From the NCBI RefSeq assembly GCF_026241165.1, contig NZ_JAPFQN010000005.1, positions 372,001 through 436,000 on the forward strand: a DNA stretch of 64,000 bases, written 5' to 3'. Below, piece after piece: positions 27,249-35,380 of the stretch. Origin of the DNA: Mangrovivirga halotolerans (GTDB lineage Bacteria; Bacteroidota; Bacteroidia; Cytophagales; Cyclobacteriaceae). Position numbers and translations under genes: made by a program. The notes under the pieces were generated by a model. That model searched no databases. It worked only from the letters and a program-made list of their open reading frames with translations, and was not told the DNA's origin. Numbering within the stretch: the stretch's first letter is position 1; every line of letters starts with the position of its first letter.

Positions 27249-30200
27249 AATTAAAACTGAAAGATGAAACATATTCAGACCATATTTCTTTAGTATATAT
27301 AGATTGAAAGTCTTTTTTATCTTCTATTATCTCATCAAGCTCCTCCTCTATAACAGAGTCGCTTGAAATCATTATTCCTTTTCCATTGTAAGCGTACAAT
27401 ACTTCCTCCTCATTCCGGTTTATTAAGTATGTTACCTCCTGATCAGGCTTAATTCGCTTGCCTTTTGAGCCAGTTATTCTTTTGCTATAACTCAGTGTAA
27501 AGGATTTTTTAAAAAAGCCAATCTTTACTGAATATCTTACAGAAGCTGTTCCATACAGAGTGGCCTGACCTCTATATCGTTGATATTCAAGTGCAAGAAA
27601 GAAGGTAACACTGACGGAGATAAAACCAAATACCGTAACTCCACCACCACAAATTAAATAACCAGCAAAGTAGATTTTACCTTTACCTGAATATTTAATT
27701 CGGATACCCGCAAATAGAAATACATAGCCTGAAGCAATCCCTAGATTAATGCCGAAGTATCCACCAAACTCTATAGCCGCATCTACCGATTGAAGCTTAT
27801 CGGGTGTAGTTTTCAATATAAAATGACCTCTTCCTCCAAATATTCCAACACTGACTAAAAATTTATCTTCGGATCGGTTGATGCCAAATGTCGCTGTTAA
27901 TGGCTTGATTTCGTCTTGGGTTGGCAAAGGTATGTTGAGTCCGGCATCAAATTTTAAGTTCATTAGGTTAAATGAGGGTGTTTCAATATTTGGTAGTTCA
28001 AATGAGTAACCAATGTTAATGTTTGACAGTGTAGGAACAACTCGTAATCCTGTACCAGGAATCTGAAAAGCCTCAGCCAATTTCCCAAGAAAGTCTAATG
28101 GGCCGCCAAATGCAATGTCTTCAATCTTTACTTCTGTTTTTTTAGAACGGGAATGACTTGAACTAACTTCAAATTTGTTAAAAAAAATGGTCAAAACATC
28201 CGCACCCGCGACATTGGCTGCTATTGTAAAATTAGCGAGACGAGTAAATGAATGATAGTTGCTATTTGTAAGACTCTTTTCCATATAAATCTGGAGTGTA
28301 GATTTCTTTCCCTGATTGTTGGCGTAAAAACTAATAATGCCTACATCTAGATTTTGAATTTTATTGGTGTTAAAGTTATATATTACTTTTTCTGGTAGCT
28401 GGTTGAGCCTTGGCATCTCAAAGTCAAGTCCCAAAATTTCTGCAAGGTCAATACTACCTAAAATCTTCGCTGTAAGTCCATCGAAAAATTGCTTTGGCTG
28501 TATTGACTTAATTTCATTCCATTGCTTTTCGGCTTCCTTGCCAATAAAAACAAGATCATTGTATTGATTTTCAATTTTGTCGAGCTGATCTTTTAAATCA
28601 GAATTTTGTTCAGCAAGATTCTTTACCAATTCCTCAGGAATCTTTTTTGGATCTTTTAAATACGTTAAATATTCAACTGGTATTTCCGGATTTATATATC
28701 CACCCATTTCGGCTGCTGCTTCTCGAATGATTCCCCTTAACATTTCTTTTGAAGAATCTTTGATCTCTGAGAATACCTTAGCGGCATTTTTTTCAACTTC
28801 AATTGTGGCTAAATCAACTTGGTTTTGAAGGTAATTCTCTGCATACTGCATTTGTATAGGCACCTCCTCATTCACTAACTTATCCAACTGATTAATATAC
28901 ACCTGAGCCTGTTCCAATTGTGGCATGCATGCTAGTTCATTAAAGAAATCAAGGTTTTCAACTTGGTTGTCTACTCTCCTTCTCATCTCTCCCTTGAATA
29001 GCAAAAAATCTGTTTTTAAATTTGAAACAATTTCATTTACACTCTCATTGGTCTGATTCTCAAGATCCTGTACAGCATAAGTGATGTTCTGTTGCTGCAT
29101 TTCAATGGCATTGCGTAATTCTTTTTCGATGGCTTTTACCTCCATCCATTTATTAAATAAATCATCCAACTCTTTATTAGCTTCCTTAGTGATTTTACTA
29201 TGAATACTATTGAACCTTTCCTTAATTAGATATTGTGTATCTTTAATCTTGTTAACTTCACTTTCAAACAACTTCTTTAAATGCAAGTTACCCACCAAAC
29301 TTTCTTGAATTTTTTCGATTTCTGTCTCGAGATCATATATTTCCTTTACTACATTCTCAAAATATTTCTTAATACTTTTCGCATTATTTTTGACAAGTGG
29401 GTAGTCATTAAACAAAGCGTTCATTAGTTTGACTATCTTATTTTCAAGGATATCTGGGGAGAATGTTCTGTCTGCATCAAAAACTATTTGATCAACCTTT
29501 AAAATAAGATTGTCTAATTTTTTTCGTATCAAAAATGGATTCCATTGCAATGCCTTTGATCTAAATCGCTCGTAGGTGTTAAATGCATCTTCAAACTCTT
29601 TATTATTCTGAAACAATCCATGAATTTTATCTGTAAGTTTCTTTGTTTCTCTAGTAATTTTTACCTCCAAATTCTGAAGGTCTATTTCTTGCTTGTTGAA
29701 AAAGTTGTCCACATCTTCTAAAGCTTTTAGAGCTTTTTTCTTTGCTTCTTCTTCTTTTTTACCATCTTTCTTTTTTGGCATTAATAATTTTATATTGGTA
29801 ACCAGAGTAAATGGAACTGCCTGAATAAACTTTTTAAGTTTCACTATCTTTGGTTGACTATTTTTGTCTAGGTTAGTCCAGTCTTCGGCTTCATACTCAA
29901 ATGTCAGAGGTTCTACATTTTTTGACTGATCTGCAGTTCCATTTTTAAATGTTAGGGGATAATATACCTTGGTATTAGCAATTTCTTGAATCCAGCCATC
30001 GTAAACACCAGGGGAATTTATTTCTTTCGGGAGAGGACAGATTCTCTTGGGCTTTACTTCTATGAATCGAATCTTTCTAAATGGAGTATTGAACTGTGTC
30101 GCATTGTTCTTTTTAATTTCAGGATTTCCTTCGCTATTTAGGACTACTTTACTTCTCTCTGTATGTCCACCACTCTGCAATACTTCATAATTTTTCTCAA

Positions 30201-31527
30201 CTTCTAAGGGCATGATGTACTCTCTGTAATCAAGGTATGACATTCCTTCTTTAGTCCGTCTTTTAGAAGATTTGATGTGCAACATCTTATGTCCAAATTC
30301 CTTATCAATTAGAAGATTGACTATTTCCACCTCTTCATCCCTTCCCAATGAAATCAACTGTTTCCATTGATACAGGTCAATCTCATTAGTCTTCTGCTCA
30401 GAGTTAATAAAATTAATGTAGGTGCTGATGCCTAAAGAGGAAAAGGTTAAATACTCTGCAGTAGCAACCAGCTTGTGTTTGATGTACAACTTGACCAAAT
30501 CTTTTCTGCTTTTTGCATCAGGTAATATTTTGCTTTTTGATGGAACATTATCATGAAATGGTTTATTAGAGTTTTCTGGAACTGGAAAATCTGGAGATCC
30601 TATCATCATCAATTCTAGTTCCTTTACAATTTCGTCTAGCTTGGTCTCGTTTCCCTTATCCAAATATTTACGATACTGCTTTCTTATTTTAAGTACTTCG
30701 AGATAGTCAGGATTATCTTCAATAGACAGCTTTGCAAACCAAAGCTCTGATTCAAGTGACTGGCCCTTCTTCAATTTAGGCTTAATGTTTTTGGAAAAAT
30801 TCCACTTAAACCTAAACCTGTCTTGATCTGGTAATTTAGGGCTTAAAATTAATCTCCAAGGAAATTCTAATGCAGTTATTGGATCCCCTGCAGCTTTCGG
30901 AAATTTATCATAGTCATAAGTGGCGGGCGACTCTCTTGGTAATTTATAATTGAAAGGATAACGGTTTTCGCAAATTGTTTTCCTTGAGAGCGGATTATTA
31001 ATTTTCAACTCAAAAATAGACTTTTGGAGATTATTCTTAACGACCAATTTAAATCGCTTATAATTATCCCAGCACATTAAATCTCTTTCGGAGACTCGTA
31101 TTCTATCTTTGTTCTTACCTATTGGAAATAAGACTTTAAAGACCAAATAACTGTAGCCAGAAATTCGAGTAATAGCAACCCAAGAATCTGGAGGTGAAGA
31201 GTTATCTTGATCTCCCAAGTCAAAAGATTCTTCAGCAATGTGTTGCTGAGGTAACCTAACAATCATATAACTTTCTTCCTGACCATATCTAGCTATTACC
31301 TTACGTCTTCTAAACAAACAATTATCCCGATATTCGACATTTATAAAATAAAATTCTAAATTTAAGAGATTGTCCCATCGAGTTAGTCGAAAAGCGTGAT
31401 CAATAAGTTGAGTAAGAAAGGGAGAATTCTTTGTATCCAATCCTATTATCTGAGATAGTCCCTGAATGGCTGGTATTGCACTAAGTGCCCCTATGGAGAT
31501 TTTTTTAATAAAACTTCTACGTTCCAT
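27232..31527 (-). CDS. Giant Tat-exported coiled-coil protein with glycine-rich beta C-terminal domain (1431 aa), first gene of the unknown operon
   Basis: The N-terminus MERRSFIKKISIGALSA is a textbook twin-arginine signal. Residues about 40-330 are beta-rich and include SYMIVRLPQQHIAEESF and ALEFPWRLILSPKLP, motifs that I recall from large uncharacterised proteins (FPPQHIAEQAF; LPYRLLLSP). Residues about 590-1010 are long coiled coil, with Lys/Glu-rich helices. Residues about 1150-1345 form a glycine-rich beta domain (VGIFGGRGHFIL, FGGYFGINLGIASGYVFLFA, YFAGYLICGGGVTVFGFISV) with alternating small and hydrophobic residues, which could line a pore or barrel. It heads a three-gene operon near the right end of the transposon. 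Function unknown; an export-dependent envelope or secreted assembly is inference. Confidence 0.72.
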   Translation of the reverse strand: MERRSFIKKISIGALSAIPAIQGLSQIIGLDTKNSPFLTQLIDHAFRLTRWDNLLNLEFYFINVEYRDNCLFRRRKVIARYGQEESYMIVRLPQQHIAEESFDLGDQDNSSPPDSWVAITRISGYSYLVFKVLFPIGKNKDRIRVSERDLMCWDNYKRFKLVVKNNLQKSIFELKINNPLSRKTICENRYPFNYKLPRESPATYDYDKFPKAAGDPITALEFPWRLILSPKLPDQDRFRFKWNFSKNIKPKLKKGQSLESELWFAKLSIEDNPDYLEVLKIRKQYRKYLDKGNETKLDEIVKELELMMIGSPDFPVPENSNKPFHDNVPSKSKILPDAKSRKDLVKLYIKHKLVATAEYLTFSSLGISTYINFINSEQKTNEIDLYQWKQLISLGRDEEVEIVNLLIDKEFGHKMLHIKSSKRRTKEGMSYLDYREYIMPLEVEKNYEVLQSGGHTERSKVVLNSEGNPEIKKNNATQFNTPFRKIRFIEVKPKRICPLPKEINSPGVYDGWIQEIANTKVYYPLTFKNGTADQSKNVEPLTFEYEAEDWTNLDKNSQPKIVKLKKFIQAVPFTLVTNIKLLMPKKKDGKKEEEAKKKALKALEDVDNFFNKQEIDLQNLEVKITRETKKLTDKIHGLFQNNKEFEDAFNTYERFRSKALQWNPFLIRKKLDNLILKVDQIVFDADRTFSPDILENKIVKLMNALFNDYPLVKNNAKSIKKYFENVVKEIYDLETEIEKIQESLVGNLHLKKLFESEVNKIKDTQYLIKERFNSIHSKITKEANKELDDLFNKWMEVKAIEKELRNAIEMQQQNITYAVQDLENQTNESVNEIVSNLKTDFLLFKGEMRRRVDNQVENLDFFNELACMPQLEQAQVYINQLDKLVNEEVPIQMQYAENYLQNQVDLATIEVEKNAAKVFSEIKDSSKEMLRGIIREAAAEMGGYINPEIPVEYLTYLKDPKKIPEELVKNLAEQNSDLKDQLDKIENQYNDLVFIGKEAEKQWNEIKSIQPKQFFDGLTAKILGSIDLAEILGLDFEMPRLNQLPEKVIYNFNTNKIQNLDVGIISFYANNQGKKSTLQIYMEKSLTNSNYHSFTRLANFTIAANVAGADVLTIFFNKFEVSSSHSRSKKTEVKIEDIAFGGPLDFLGKLAEAFQIPGTGLRVVPTLSNINIGYSFELPNIETPSFNLMNLKFDAGLNIPLPTQDEIKPLTATFGINRSEDKFLVSVGIFGGRGHFILKTTPDKLQSVDAAIEFGGYFGINLGIASGYVFLFAGIRIKYSGKGKIYFAGYLICGGGVTVFGFISVSVTFFLALEYQRYRGQATLYGTASVRYSVKIGFFKKSFTLSYSKRITGSKGKRIKPDQEVTYLINRNEEEVLYAYNGKGIMISSDSVIEEELDEIIEDKKDFQSIYTKEIWSEYVSSFSFNYGKKY

Positions 31528-31784
31528 ATAATGAAATTCAAATATTTCAATCCCTTAAAACAGAAACTAATATTTAATTTAAATTGGACAGTAGCTCGGA
31601 AAATTATTGAATAAAAAACCTTTCATTATAATTATAATCTAACCAAAATAATTACAATATATTACCTATATTTTTACCTTAGAGATTAGAGCCCTCTTTA
31701 AATTCCTTTATAATCTTTATACTTATAAGAGATTTAATTTTTAATAATAATTGATTTCAAATTATGAAAATATATTAATTATGC

Positions 31785-31806
31785 CAATACCCAATATTGG
31801 GTATTG
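31785..31806. promoter_or_regulatory. 22-bp perfect palindrome, putative operator
   Basis: CAATACCCAAT is immediately followed by its exact reverse complement ATTGGGTATTG. It lies 258 bp upstream of the 1431-aa gene start, in otherwise low-complexity AT-rich DNA. A GC-containing perfect dyad of this length is typical of a dimeric regulator site. No regulator gene is present in the element. There is no following T-run, so a terminator is less likely. Confidence 0.5.
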
Positions 31807-32098
31807 TAACAATATTATTTATAATTATAACAAGGTCTATGGAAGGAAACCTCTACTCTAAATTCATTAATAAACAAAGATTAAACAGAATTTTCGCAGC
31901 CTCAAACCTAAATCAGTCATACATTTACTTATTGTTATGTAAATATTACAGTTGATTATAATCGAATATGATACTCTTACAACCTAGTAACAATTTTTTA
32001 TGAGACAGTATTTAATTACTCAAATAATTATCTCCCAATTTTCTTAATATCACAATTCAGTAAAATGGGAAAATAGGATAGACGAACTCGAACAAAAT

Positions 32099-32124
32099 AA
32101 CACAGCTGTGTTGACATTTGTCAA
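32099..32124. repeat. Two overlapping palindromes beside the transposon right-end repeats
   Basis: AACACAGCTGTGTT (32099-32112) is a 14-bp perfect palindrome and TTGACATTTGTCAA (32111-32124) is a dyad with a 2-base spacer. They share two bases and end 10 bp before the innermost right-end repeat, so they may be a protein-binding part of the transposon end. Confidence 0.45.
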
Positions 32125-32133
32125 TATTATTAT

Positions 32134-32233
32134 TCAACATTTTAAATGCACAGAGTTTACAAGGTAAATAACTAAAATCAACATTTCAAATGCAGAAGAG
32201 ATCAAAATTCAACATTTACTTTGGGATGCTACA
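32134..32233 (-). repeat. Right end of transposon: three inverted transposase-binding-site-like repeats
   Basis: On the minus strand the cores are CATTTAAAATGTTGA (32134-32148), CATTTGAAATGTTGA (32178-32192) and CAAAGTAAATGTTGA (32209-32223, most diverged, terminal). Spacings are 44 and 31 bp. The terminus is GCTACA at 32228-32233. They point inward, opposite to the left-end copies. A tighter right-end cluster than left-end cluster is also true of Tn7. Confidence 0.82.
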
Positions 32234-32238
32234 AAAGA
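32234..32238 (+). repeat. Target-site duplication, right copy (AAAGA)
   Basis: AAAGA follows the terminal ACA of the element and is identical to 12430-12434. Removing the element and one copy rejoins two AT-rich intergenic flanks. Confidence 0.85.
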
Positions 32239-32287
32239 TTATATCACAAAAATTTAAACTGTGAATTTTATATATTGAGCCATGTAT

Positions 32288-32467
32288 CTATTTCATTTGA
32301 TCATATCGTTCCGGATCGATCATGATCAGCATCCATTGATTATAATTTGAATAAACGCTAAAATAAGGATCTTCCGGGGCTGGCTTGAAAAGAAAATTTT
32401 CACAGTCTGTTAGTTTCCTGAATTTTTGATCATGATCATCATATGGAGAATATACAGGCTGTAGTGG
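32288..32467 (-). pseudogene. Possible 3' gene remnant (about 59 codons, no start codon)
   Basis: On the minus strand this stretch reads PLQPVYSPYDDHDQKFRKLT, continues through FLFKPAPEDPYFSVYSNYNQ and ends DPERYDQMK before TAG. Codon use and residue pattern are strongly protein-like, but an in-frame TAG lies just upstream (two codons before the first Pro) and there is no early ATG. It looks like the C-terminal end of a decayed gene, 50 bp outside the transposon right end. Parent family not recognised. From here to 32680 I see no gene. Confidence 0.4.
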
Positions 32468-32680
32468 TAACTAAGAAAATAGATAAGAAATATATTATAC
32501 TCTTTATTAAAACCATACTTATGAGTATTAATATATTAAATTATTTGATGAATATCATATTTTTAAGTTCTTCTTATTCAGATATTTATATGTCTTTAAA
32601 CCAATAAAGCAATTAGTTTTCCATAAAAATTTCGTTACTTTCATTGAAGATCATAATACCAACACCTAAAATATCTAACT

Positions 32681-32878
32681 ATGGAATTTTCAATCGCAGT
32701 CATATTATTGTTTATAGCAGGATTTTTTCTCGCCTATCTGATACCAATAATTATTATTGCCAAATCTGATAAAACTTCCGGCACAGAAAAAATATTATGG
32801 ATTCTGGCTGTACTATTTATCTCGTGGTTTGCTTTCTTATTTTACCTGTTCCTTGCTCCGGTTGAAAAGAAAATTTAA
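32681..32878 (+). CDS. Small membrane protein with phospholipase D N-terminal (PLDc_N)-like fold
   Basis: 65 aa with two hydrophobic helices (about 3-27 and 38-58) separated by KSDKTSGTEKILWILAVLFI, and a short basic tail VEKKI. This two-helix layout with a Trp-rich second helix is that of stand-alone PLDc_N/immunity-like membrane proteins common in Bacteroidota. No catalytic residues. Followed by a shared bidirectional terminator. Confidence 0.65.
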   Translation: MEFSIAVILLFIAGFFLAYLIPIIIIAKSDKTSGTEKILWILAVLFISWFAFLFYLFLAPVEKKI

Positions 32879-32910
32879 TTAATATGGTTTTGATCTGACA
32901 ACCAAATAAA

Positions 32911-32938
32911 AAAAGCATGTGTCACAACATGCTTTTCT
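32911..32938. terminator. Bidirectional Rho-independent terminator
   Basis: AAAAGCATGT and ACATGCTTTT are a perfect 10-bp inverted repeat around GTCACA, with A-run before and T-run after, placed between convergent genes. Confidence 0.88.
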
Positions 32939-32960
32939 TTCGCTTCCTTTTCAAATTTTA

Positions 32961-33410
32961 TTATTCGTGCTCAGACATAATCTCAGCATGTTCTGACTTC
33001 ATCTTTTCATGCTCCTCCAGTAGTTTATCGTGTTCTTGCTTCATTTTCTCGTGCTCAACTTCCATTATTTTATGATCTTCCTGCATTTCTTCCTTGGTCA
33101 TCTCTCCAGATTCATGCTTTTCTTCCAGCTCTTTGTGTTTTTGTACCAGGGCTTCATGTTTATCAATTAACTCCTTATGACTTTTTATTATCGCCTCATG
33201 ACTATTAAGAATTACCAGATGTGCGCTATCTACCTCCCCTTCTTTCATTTCTGAATGTGCGTCCTCCATTTCTTTGTGATGGTTTTCCATCTCGTCATGA
33301 GCTTTAACCATTTCTTTATGCTCAGGAGTATTTGATGGATTTGTGGTGCAACTGGCTATCAATAATGCAAATGATAATAATGTAAATTTTAAAACAGAAT
33401 TGGTTTTCAT
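32961..33410 (-). CDS. Lipoprotein with His/Met/Glu heptad helix
   Basis: 149 aa. The lipoprotein signal ends at LIASCTT (Cys21). The rest is one predicted long helix. In the final third His recurs every seventh residue (HEKMKQE, HDKLLEE, HEKMKSE, HAEIMSE, HE), with Met and Glu in fixed positions, giving a His/Met stripe along one face. This could bind copper, zinc or nickel or simply form a coiled coil. Monocistronic. Related Glu/His-rich small lipoproteins occur in Bacteroidota but I know of no function. Confidence 0.7.
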   Translation of the reverse strand: MKTNSVLKFTLLSFALLIASCTTNPSNTPEHKEMVKAHDEMENHHKEMEDAHSEMKEGEVDSAHLVILNSHEAIIKSHKELIDKHEALVQKHKELEEKHESGEMTKEEMQEDHKIMEVEHEKMKQEHDKLLEEHEKMKSEHAEIMSEHE

Positions 33411-33859
33411 AATAGACTAATTTTTTAATGTTTTAATTGATTTAAGCGCCTTTTTTAAACTTTTTTAATGTACTTGTTAATAATTTATATTCCAAACCAA
33501 CGCTATTTGAAGTTGTCCTTGAAATGTAAAGAATTTACACTGATTCGAGTATTTTAAAAAAACATCAATTAATCCTTTTCGACAACCATCATAGTATCTC
33601 CGACAAGTTATTTTAAATGAAATAAACCTATTAATTTGAGTAGTATACAATGCAATTTTCTTCGATAGTTTAAGTTACACTACAACTAAACTCCAGACTG
33701 TATAAGTCACTAATCTTATCTTGGGTTTTTAATAAATAGTTTTGGTAAATAATTTTCAAATTTTGGTAGGACTTATCTCTGTTCATCTGTTTTATAACTA
33801 GAGAATGACAAATAAAAGTAAATAGAATATCTCTAAACAATTTTAAAACAATATTTAAG
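33411..33859. other. 449-bp intergenic region, no gene seen
   Basis: Divergent promoter region between two lipoprotein genes. AT-rich with no convincing frame; the minus-strand frame overlapping the start of the next gene lacks protein-like composition. Confidence 0.5.
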
Positions 33860-34594
33860 ATGAAAGAAATAACAAAAGTATTCGCGTTTGTATTGCTATT
33901 AGCTGCAGGCATGATCATGCAAAGTTGCGCTGAGGATAGCGACCCAAGATTAGCACAAGTGAGTCTTGAGATTAAAGCTCAAACCACCCAATCCACTATT
34001 TCAAATGGCAGACAGATGAACTCCGGGTTAGTATTTAACGAAGTACTTGTAGGAGTAACAGAACTTGAGTTTGAGACTCTGGAAGAAGATGAACTTGAAG
34101 ATATTGAAGGCGAAGATGAAAACGAAGAAGTAGAATTTGAAGGACAGTTCGTAGTAGATCTTATTAACGGAACAAGTACGCCAGACTTTGGTATCGCCAG
34201 CCTGACTCCTGGTATATACGAAGAGATGGAAATTGAAATGGAACCTATTCTTGATGGCGGTTATTCTATCTATGTATCTTTCGAGTTTGTAAATGCAAAT
34301 GATGAAGTAGTAACTGTAGAATATGGAAATAGTGACGAACTTGAATTTGAAATAGAGAATGATAATGGCTTTTTAATTGATGCCGGGGTAACCAATCAAA
34401 TGTTAGTATTATTAAACCTGGATGCTCTTTTTGCAGGAGTTGATTTAAATACAGCTGGGGTAGATATTGATGGAATAGTTAGAATTAATAGTAACTCCAA
34501 TTCAGATTTAGCTGTTGAAATTGCATCAAATTTAGACCAGATCTTAGAGGCTGGTGAAGATGATGACGATGATGGAGAAATTGATGAGGATTAA
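33860..34594 (+). CDS. DUF4382-like lipoprotein
   Basis: 244 aa. The signal peptide ends at MIMQSCAED (Cys23). The N-terminal half reads VFNEVLVGVTELEFET, then an acidic insertion, then FVVDLINGTSTPDFGIASLT and PGIYEEMEIEMEP, the order of strands in DUF4382-type lipoproteins. The C-terminus is an Asp/Glu tail (EDDDDDGEIDED). Outer surface or periplasmic role unknown. Closed by a strong terminator. Confidence 0.65.
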   Translation: MKEITKVFAFVLLLAAGMIMQSCAEDSDPRLAQVSLEIKAQTTQSTISNGRQMNSGLVFNEVLVGVTELEFETLEEDELEDIEGEDENEEVEFEGQFVVDLINGTSTPDFGIASLTPGIYEEMEIEMEPILDGGYSIYVSFEFVNANDEVVTVEYGNSDELEFEIENDNGFLIDAGVTNQMLVLLNLDALFAGVDLNTAGVDIDGIVRINSNSNSDLAVEIASNLDQILEAGEDDDDDGEIDED

Positions 34595-34631
34595 TTAAAT
34601 AGCTCATTAAAACTAAAATATTTTGCCTAGG

Positions 34632-34662
34632 GTCACCGATATAATTATCGGTGACTTATTTT
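34632..34662. terminator. Bidirectional Rho-independent terminator
   Basis: GTCACCGATA and TATCGGTGAC form a perfect 10-bp stem around TAAT between convergent genes, with T-rich sequence following. Confidence 0.87.
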
Positions 34663-34663
34663 C

Positions 34664-35206
34664 TTATTCATGAAGTGAATTCTCAAATCCCTTGATTTTA
34701 TTTTTTAATTCACTATCGAATTCTTCATTGGTGATTTTACCATCCTTGAAGTTGTTATAAAATTTGGGTAGCGAAAAAGTATCCACCACTTCAGCATCAC
34801 ATTTTGGAAAAAAACTACTAGCCGCTTTCATCACATTTCCTCCCCCATAACCTCCGGGTGAAGCACTCATTAATAGCATTTTTTTACCTGCGAAAATGTT
34901 CAGGTCAATTCTCGACGACCAGTCTAAGATATTTTTAAATGCTACTGTATAGCTGTTATTATGCTCAGCCATAGAACATATAATTGCGTCCGAATTACTA
35001 AAATGCTCCCTGAATTGATGCGCTTTTTCGGGTATCCCATGCTCCTTTTCTCTATCAATGGAATATATCGGCATTTCAAAATCATTCAGATCCAATCGTT
35101 CAATTTCATACTGATCACTATCCAACTGGCTTAAAACATAATTTACCAGCTGCATATTGATTGATTTTGAACTATTACTTCCAGCAAAAGCTACTATTCT
35201 TTTCAT
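34664..35206 (-). CDS. NADPH-dependent FMN reductase family protein
   Basis: 180 aa flavodoxin-like fold. The FMN phosphate-binding loop is AGSNSSKSINMQL near the N-terminus; DAIICSMAEHNNSYTVAFKN and LLMSASPGGYGGGNVM are the other two flavin-contacting loops typical of the family. Members reduce FMN, quinones or azo compounds in the cytoplasm. Substrate not predictable. Single gene, convergent with the DUF4382-like gene. Confidence 0.88.
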   Translation of the reverse strand: MKRIVAFAGSNSSKSINMQLVNYVLSQLDSDQYEIERLDLNDFEMPIYSIDREKEHGIPEKAHQFREHFSNSDAIICSMAEHNNSYTVAFKNILDWSSRIDLNIFAGKKMLLMSASPGGYGGGNVMKAASSFFPKCDAEVVDTFSLPKFYNNFKDGKITNEEFDSELKNKIKGFENSLHE

Positions 35207-35380
35207 ATTTCACCTTTTCACTTTTCAATTTGATATTCTACAAGTACCTCATTAATAAATTAGTTATCATATATATAAGAAAGAAACTTTTATTCAGAAA
35301 AGATACATGAAATGAAATTTCCGATTGAATGAAGAATAGAGAAGTCTAATTAATTCTTTCATTTAACTTTATATCCAGTA

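Larger units (their letters stand above)
31528..32133. other. Gene-free AT-rich leader and inner right end of the transposon
   Basis: Very AT-rich DNA upstream of the three-gene operon with no convincing reading frame on either strand. It holds a 22-bp perfect palindrome and two adjacent short palindromes, listed separately. The operon promoter should lie here, but I cannot assign a -33/-7 Bacteroidota promoter with confidence. Confidence 0.5.
12435..32233. mobile_element. Tn7/Tn5053-like transposon, 19.8 kb, no transposase encoded (non-autonomous cargo element)
   Basis: The ends are complementary. Read inward, the left starts TGTACCGTACCATT and the right starts TGTAGCATCCCAAA. Both reach AAATGTTGAA at exactly the same offset (base 17). 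Each end carries three inward-pointing copies of a core resembling CATTARAAATGTTGA. The element is bounded by 5-bp AAAGA direct repeats. These are the hallmarks of transposons moved by TnsB/TniA-type DDE transposases. The cargo is eight genes: an Avs3-like pair, CoiA-like nuclease, HEPN protein, a 57-aa microprotein and a three-gene secreted-protein operon. No DDE transposase, TnsA, TnsC/TniB, TniQ, recombinase or IS is recognisable inside, so it must be mobilised in trans or have lost its machinery. Intact termini and duplication point to recent insertion. Confidence 0.85.

Noticed and set aside
33670-33918. 82-codon minus-strand frame overlapping the start of the DUF4382-like gene
   Set aside because: Runs through the signal peptide of a well-supported plus-strand lipoprotein and low-complexity AT-rich DNA.
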